From the NCBI GenBank assembly GCA_002256055.1, contig NKIE01000078.1:1-9425 (forward strand): DNA of 9,425 nucleotides, read 5' to 3'. Within the stretch, counting starts at the first letter, position 1; every line of letters starts with the position of its first letter. The translations under genes were made by a program, and so were the position numbers. Below, piece after piece: positions 5,859 to 9,425 of this stretch. The notes beneath the pieces are model-generated. The model was not told the origin of the DNA. It did not search any database and worked only from the letters and a program-made list of their open reading frames with translations. The stretch comes from Pseudomonas sp. PGPPP3. Its GTDB lineage: Bacteria; Pseudomonadota; Gammaproteobacteria; Pseudomonadales; Pseudomonadaceae.

Positions 5859-6557
5859 GTGGATATCAAACTCATCATCAATGCGCTACCTGAGGCGCAC
5901 GCCAAGGCGGTGCTGGCGCAGTTGCTGGAGCGCTACCTGATACCAGCGTTTGCCGCCTTGCCGAAAAACGAGGTGGAGTTGCTGGTGCTGGGTGCCTTGG
6001 AGCAGGTGGGGGCGATTAGCGCTGACCCGCAGTTGTATGAACTGGTGTTCAAATTGAAGGTGACGCGGCCCAAGGCGCGCCGGTTGATCTATGACCGTGA
6101 GCTGCGCCACTCCAGCAGTGCGGACCTGGATGCCAAGGTCAAGGCGCTGCTCAAGCGCCCGTTGCTGCAAAAACAGGGTGAGCTGTTTGTGCTGGAGGTG
6201 GAAAACCCGCTGGTCAGCGATCACCTGCGCGATAAGGTGCAGCAGCTGGGTTATGTCTCCGATGGTTCCTTCTCGCCTAGTTTGATCAAACTTGGGCTGG
6301 AGTCCATCACCGCGCTGATCGCCGACTTGCTCAGTGCAGACGAGCAAGAACAGGTGCGCCTGGCGCTGGTGGCGGCCGGTGCGCCGGATGGTTCGTTCAA
6401 GGGCGTCCTCAAGGCCACCTTGAAGAAGGTGGCCAGCAAGGTTGCCGCTGACAGCGGGGAAGCCTTGATGGACAAGGCCGCGGGCTATCTCGCGCCAATC
6501 GTCGATGCCAGCATTGCCGCGCTTGGCGAGAAAGCGGCGGAGTTGTTTGCTCAGTGA
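5859..6557 (+). CDS. Unrecognised 232-residue protein with a possible helix-turn-helix
   Basis: A soluble-looking protein with no signal peptide or membrane helix. I do not recognise the family. The GTG at 5859 is chosen because AGGGA lies 4 bases upstream and the preceding 18 in-frame codons look non-coding; no in-frame ATG is better placed. Visible parts: a helical N-terminus (about 1-50, with RYLIPAFAALPKNEVELLVL), a segment at 59-82 (LYELVFKLKVTRPKARRLIY) that reads like a winged helix-turn-helix, a mixed region around 101-155 with QGELFVLEVENPLVSDHLR and a GYVSDGSFSPSLIKL stretch, and an Ala/Lys-rich amphipathic tail (about 175-232). It stands alone between pruR and putA, with repeats on both sides. 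A DNA- or RNA-binding role is an inference from the helix-turn-helix-like segment only. Strong G/C bias at third positions supports it as a real gene over the opposite-strand frame. Confidence 0.8.
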   Translation: MDIKLIINALPEAHAKAVLAQLLERYLIPAFAALPKNEVELLVLGALEQVGAISADPQLYELVFKLKVTRPKARRLIYDRELRHSSSADLDAKVKALLKRPLLQKQGELFVLEVENPLVSDHLRDKVQQLGYVSDGSFSPSLIKLGLESITALIADLLSADEQEQVRLALVAAGAPDGSFKGVLKATLKKVASKVAADSGEALMDKAAGYLAPIVDASIAALGEKAAELFAQ

Positions 6558-6565
6558 AACCCACG

Positions 6566-6583
6566 CGCTTAAACAAGCGTTTA
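6566..6583. repeat. Two overlapping inverted repeats after the unrecognised gene
   Basis: CGCTT-AAAC-AAGCG (6566-6579) and TAAAC-AAGC-GTTTA (6570-6583) are both perfect 5-bp stems with 4-base loops and share bases, so they are mutually exclusive. They begin 9 bases after the stop at 6557. The following T-run is only three long, so a weak terminator is possible but not convincing. Confidence 0.45.
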
Positions 6584-6634
6584 GCAAAAGTTCCAGGCCT
6601 CGGAGCTTTTGGCAAAAACTCCAGAGCTTTGCGC
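6583..6634. repeat. Imperfect tandem repeat pair upstream of putA
   Basis: AGCAAAAGTTCCAG (6583-6596) recurs as GGCAAAAACTCCAG (6611-6624), 11 of 14 bases identical at 28-bp spacing. AGCTTTTGGC (6604-6613) recurs as AGCTTTGCGC (6625-6634). Each unit combines an A-tract, TCCAG and AGCTTT. AraC-family proteins often bind direct repeats, so these could be PruR sites, though they lie about 110-160 bp before the likely putA transcription start. Confidence 0.4.
6585..6611. repeat. 10-bp stem inverted repeat with 7-base loop
   Basis: CAAAAGTTCC (6585-6594) pairs with GGAGCTTTTG (6602-6611) across AGGCCTC, with one G-T wobble in ten positions. It is the strongest hairpin in the window. It lacks a trailing T-run, which argues for an operator or an RNA processing/stability hairpin rather than a standard terminator. 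Confidence 0.6.
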
Positions 6635-6710
6635 AAGAAGCCTTCATCCCTCTGTCACTAGAGTCCGTTATCCCGCTGCGCCGTTGCGTTGGAAACCATG
6701 TTTTCTTGCG

Positions 6711-6739
6711 TTGGTGTGGCCATGGGCTAGACCGATAAC
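6711..6739 (+). promoter_or_regulatory. Weak promoter candidate for putA
   Basis: TTGGTG (6711-6716) and GATAAC (6734-6739) are 17 bases apart and match the sigma-70 boxes only partly, as is common where an activator is needed. Transcription would start near 6746, about 20 bases before the putA ATG. Confidence 0.25.
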
Positions 6740-6752
6740 AATGACTCCAGAA

Positions 6753-6760
6753 GAGGAAAG
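6753..6760 (+). promoter_or_regulatory. putA ribosome binding site and start choice
   Basis: GAGGAAAG ends 5 bases before ATG 6766. A GTG at 6763 directly precedes the ATG in frame. An in-frame TGA at 6742-6744 limits any longer start, so the protein cannot extend upstream. Confidence 0.8.
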
Positions 6761-6765
6761 GCGTG

Positions 6766-9425
6766 ATGTTTACAGCCAGCCACGTCTTGCAAGGCGACGT
6801 TCTCACAAAGACCGCTGCCGAGTTTTTCCCCGTCATCAGCGCCAATTACGGCGTCGACGAGGCTAACTATCTAACCGAGCTGCTCCAGCTCGCCGACCCC
6901 GGTGACGATGGCGTCGCGGCTATCCGCCGCAATGCCCGTACGTTGATTGACAACGTGCGTAGCCGGGACAACGCCGTCGATACCCTCGACGCACTGCTTC
7001 GTCAGTACAGCCTCGATACCCAGGAAGGGCTGATCCGCGACAAACTGAATGCCGCCGAGTGGGAACGCCACCTCGGCAAGAGCGACAACGTGCTGGTCAA
7101 TTTTGCCGCCTGGGGCCTGGTGATGACCGGCAAGGTGGTCGACGCGGAAAACGCCGATGGCTCACCGAAGAATGTCATCGGCCGCCTGATCAAACGCTCC
7201 GGCGAGCCGGTGATTCGCGCGGCGATGAACCAGGCCATGAAGCTGATGGGCAAGCAGTTCGTGCTCGGCCGCAACATCAGCGAGGCGCTGAAGAATGGTC
7301 GTCCGCAGCGTGAGAAGGGCTACAGCTATTCCTTCGACATGCTCGGCGAAGCCGCGCTGACTCAGGCCGACGCCGAGAAATACATGGCCGACTACCGCCT
7401 GGCCATCGACACCGTGGGCAAGGAGCCGCAAGTCGGTCCGGGGCCGCGGCCGTCGATCTCGATCAAACTCTCCGCGCTGCACCCGCGTTATGAAGTGGCC
7501 CAGCGCGAGCGTGTGTTGACTGAGCTGTTCGCCAATGTGCTGGAGCTGGCCACCCGCGCCCGCGCCCTCGATGTGGGTATTTCCATCGACGCCGAGGAAG
7601 CCGACCGCCTGGAGCTGTCCCTGGAGTTGTACGAAAAACTCCTGCGCGCGCCGGCCCTGCAAGGCTGGGGCGAGATCGGCCTAGTGGTGCAGGCGTACTC
7701 CAAGCGCTGTCTGCCGGTGCTGGTGTGGCTGACCCTGCTGGGCAAAGAGCTGGGGGCGAAGATGCCGCTGCGCCTGGTCAAGGGCGCTTACTGGGACAGC
7801 GAGATCAAGCAGTCACAGCAGTGGGGCCTGGACAGCTACCCGGTGTTCACCCGCAAGGAAGGCACTGACACCTCGTACCTGGCCTGTGCCCGTTACCTGT
7901 TGAGTGAGCACACCCGTGGGGTGATCTACCCGCAGTTCGCCAGCCATAACGCCCACACCGTGACCTGCATCCTGGCTCTGGCCGCTGCGGCCAAGACGCC
8001 GCGCGAGTTCGAGTTCCAGCGCCTGCACGGTATGGGCGATGCCCTGTACGACACGGTGATCGAGCAGCACCGCCAGACCGTGCGCATCTACGCCCCGGTC
8101 GGCGCGCACAAAGACCTGCTGCCGTACCTGGTGCGCCGCCTGCTGGAAAACGGCGCTAACTCGTCGTTCGTCCATCAGTTGGTCGACCCGAGTGTGCCGG
8201 TGGAGTCCCTGATTGATCACCCGGTGACGCAACTGCGCAAGTTCGCCAGCCTCGCTAATGACAAAATCCCTCTGCCGCCGGCGCTGTTTGGCTCCGTACG
8301 GAAAAACTCCCAAGGCCTCAACATGAATATCTCCGCAGCCATGCAGGCCCTTGAGCTTGCTTATCAACCGCACCTCAACCGTCAGTGGCACGCCGCGCCG
8401 GTGATCAACGGCGAGAAGCTCAGTGGTATCAGCCAAGAAGTGCACTGCCCGTACCAGCAGAGCAAGGTGCTTGGCACCGCCCAGTTCGCCAGCGCCGCGC
8501 AAGCCGGCCAGGCCCTGGATGCCCTGGCCGCCGCTTGGCCGCGCTGGAACGCCACCCCGGTTGAGCAGCGCGCAGCGATCTTCGAACGCCTGGCCGATTT
8601 GCTCGAAGCCCAGCGCGGCGAGCTGATGGCTCTCTGCACCCTGGAAGCCGGCAAGACCCTGCAGGACGGCATTGATGAAGTGCGCGAGGCGGTGGATTTC
8701 TGCCGTTACTACGCCCAGCAGGCCCGTCTGCGCCTGGGCCGCGAAGAGCTGCAAGGCCCGACCGGCGAGCGCAATGAACTGTTCCACGAAGGCCGCGGCA
8801 TTTTCGCCTGCGTCAGCCCGTGGAACTTCCCGCTGGCCATTTACCTGGGCCAGATCAGCGCCGCGCTGTTGGCCGGTAACTGCGTGCTGGCCAAGCCAGC
8901 CGAGCAGACCAGCCTGATTGCCGCACGTACCCTGGAGCTGATGTTTGAAGCTGGCTTGCCGACCGACGTGATCGCCTTCCTGCCGGGCGACGGCGCCACC
9001 CTGGGTGGCGTGTTCTGCCGCGATGCTCGTGTGGCGGGTGTGTGCGGCACCGGCTCCACCGACACCGCGCGGATCATCAACCGCCAACTGGCCGACAAGC
9101 CCGGCCCGATTGCCGCGCTGATCGCCGAAACCGGCGGCCAGAACGCCATGATCGTCGACTCCACCGCGTTGCCCGAACAAGTGGTCAAGGATGCAGTGCA
9201 GTCGGCCTTCACCAGCGCCGGTCAGCGTTGCTCGGCCCTGCGCGTGCTCTACGTGCAGGACGATATCGCCGAACGCGTCATCGACCTGCTCAAGGGTGCC
9301 ATGGCTGAATTGAAGGTTGGCGCATCGGAAAAACGTGAAAACGACATCGGTCCGGTGATCGATGCCGAGGCCAAAGCCGGCTTGCTGGCCCATATCGCCA
9401 CGCTCAAGAGCGCAGGCAAGCTGAT
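6766..9425 (+). CDS. putA: Bifunctional proline dehydrogenase / P5C dehydrogenase PutA, short type (partial, 3' end missing)
   Basis: Oxidises proline to P5C with FAD, then glutamate semialdehyde to glutamate with NAD+, at the inner face of the membrane. The first 886 codons are present; if the length follows the short P. aeruginosa type (about 1060 residues, from memory), some 170 are missing. Residues 1-130 form the arm region. The proline dehydrogenase barrel runs about 190-475, with SIKLSALHPRY at 232-242, RLVKGAYWD at 336-344, ASHNAHT at 392-398, EFQRLHGMGD at 416-425, RIYAPVG at 440-446 and RRLLENGANSSF at 457-468 (the paired arginines hold the proline carboxylate). The aldehyde dehydrogenase part starts about 540: SPWNFP with Asn687, Lys710, TGST motif at 762-765, general-base Glu788 in ETGGQN, nucleophile Cys822 in GQRCS. 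All catalytic residues are intact. There is no N-terminal ribbon-helix-helix, so it should not repress its own gene; PruR is the likely regulator. Confidence 0.97.
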   Translation, partial: MFTASHVLQGDVLTKTAAEFFPVISANYGVDEANYLTELLQLADPGDDGVAAIRRNARTLIDNVRSRDNAVDTLDALLRQYSLDTQEGLIRDKLNAAEWERHLGKSDNVLVNFAAWGLVMTGKVVDAENADGSPKNVIGRLIKRSGEPVIRAAMNQAMKLMGKQFVLGRNISEALKNGRPQREKGYSYSFDMLGEAALTQADAEKYMADYRLAIDTVGKEPQVGPGPRPSISIKLSALHPRYEVAQRERVLTELFANVLELATRARALDVGISIDAEEADRLELSLELYEKLLRAPALQGWGEIGLVVQAYSKRCLPVLVWLTLLGKELGAKMPLRLVKGAYWDSEIKQSQQWGLDSYPVFTRKEGTDTSYLACARYLLSEHTRGVIYPQFASHNAHTVTCILALAAAAKTPREFEFQRLHGMGDALYDTVIEQHRQTVRIYAPVGAHKDLLPYLVRRLLENGANSSFVHQLVDPSVPVESLIDHPVTQLRKFASLANDKIPLPPALFGSVRKNSQGLNMNISAAMQALELAYQPHLNRQWHAAPVINGEKLSGISQEVHCPYQQSKVLGTAQFASAAQAGQALDALAAAWPRWNATPVEQRAAIFERLADLLEAQRGELMALCTLEAGKTLQDGIDEVREAVDFCRYYAQQARLRLGREELQGPTGERNELFHEGRGIFACVSPWNFPLAIYLGQISAALLAGNCVLAKPAEQTSLIAARTLELMFEAGLPTDVIAFLPGDGATLGGVFCRDARVAGVCGTGSTDTARIINRQLADKPGPIAALIAETGGQNAMIVDSTALPEQVVKDAVQSAFTSAGQRCSALRVLYVQDDIAERVIDLLKGAMAELKVGASEKRENDIGPVIDAEAKAGLLAHIATLKSAGKL

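Larger units (their letters stand above)
6558..6765 (+). other. 208-bp repeat-rich intergenic region before putA
   Basis: No gene is supported here. The first 80 bases are more A/T-rich than the neighbours and carry a cluster of inverted and tandem repeats (6566-6634). The second half holds a weak promoter candidate and the putA ribosome site. It is the natural place for PruR control of putA and for termination of the upstream gene. Confidence 0.6.

Noticed and set aside
6660..6760. RpoN-type promoter for putA.
   Set aside because: The GG and GC pairs in this stretch are not at the required 10-base spacing.
5886..6845. A 319-codon open frame on the minus strand opposite the unrecognised gene.
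   Set aside because: The plus-strand frame has a ribosome site, better codon bias and a protein-like sequence with clear helical segments; the minus frame also runs through the repeat cluster and into the start of putA.
7813..9393. A 526-codon open frame on the minus strand.
   Set aside because: It lies wholly opposite putA, whose plus-strand reading shows all proline dehydrogenase and aldehyde dehydrogenase motifs. The His/Gln/Gly-rich antisense product is an artefact of codon bias.
1..9425. CRISPR array, tRNA/rRNA genes, insertion sequence ends or phage genes.
   Set aside because: No regularly spaced repeats, tRNA-like folds, transposase motifs or target-site duplications were seen by eye.

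Overview
The window looks like a piece of a high-G+C gammaproteobacterial chromosome, almost certainly Pseudomonas or a close relative. Third codon positions are strongly G/C-biased. The Lon-type protease has the second-paralogue ('AsrA') N-terminus, and it sits with a chagasin-type inhibitor, a PruR-type AraC regulator and a short PutA. From memory this matches the Pseudomonas aeruginosa PA0778-PA0782 neighbourhood (icp, asrA, pruR, putA). No database search was possible, so names rest on motifs and gene order.

Layout. Left half, minus strand, in transcription order from about 4790 down to 72: (i) a methyl-accepting chemotaxis protein with two N-terminal membrane helices and no periplasmic domain; (ii) a membrane-anchored helical protein with faint similarity to nitrate/nitrite-sensing (NIT) domains, whose start overlaps the MCP stop by 4 bp; (iii) a Lon-family ATP-dependent protease (AsrA type); (iv) a chagasin-family lipoprotein (Icp). 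Another gene may begin at about 53 and run off the left edge. Right half, plus strand: pruR (AraC-family regulator), an unrecognised 232-residue protein with a possible helix-turn-helix, and the first 886 codons of putA (bifunctional proline dehydrogenase / P5C dehydrogenase), which runs off the right edge.

How the parts fit. PruR and PutA form a proline-catabolism unit. This PutA starts directly at its own N-terminal region, and an in-frame stop 24 bp upstream rules out an N-terminal ribbon-helix-helix repressor domain, so external control by PruR makes sense. The protease and the inhibitor form a likely proteostasis operon. A very good sigma-32 (RpoH) heat-shock promoter match lies exactly in the 63-bp gap before the protease gene. 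The MCP/NIT-like pair lies between pruR and the protease gene, where I recall no chemotaxis genes in P. aeruginosa. It has its own RpoN-type promoter candidate and looks like a two-gene sensory insertion.

Intergenic DNA carries a REP-like hairpin and a palindrome after pruR, and a dense cluster of inverted and tandem repeats before putA. I see no tRNA, rRNA, CRISPR array, insertion sequence or phage gene. The most interesting candidates for new biology are the overlapping MCP/NIT-like gene pair with both products predicted to face the cytoplasm, and the unrecognised gene between pruR and putA.
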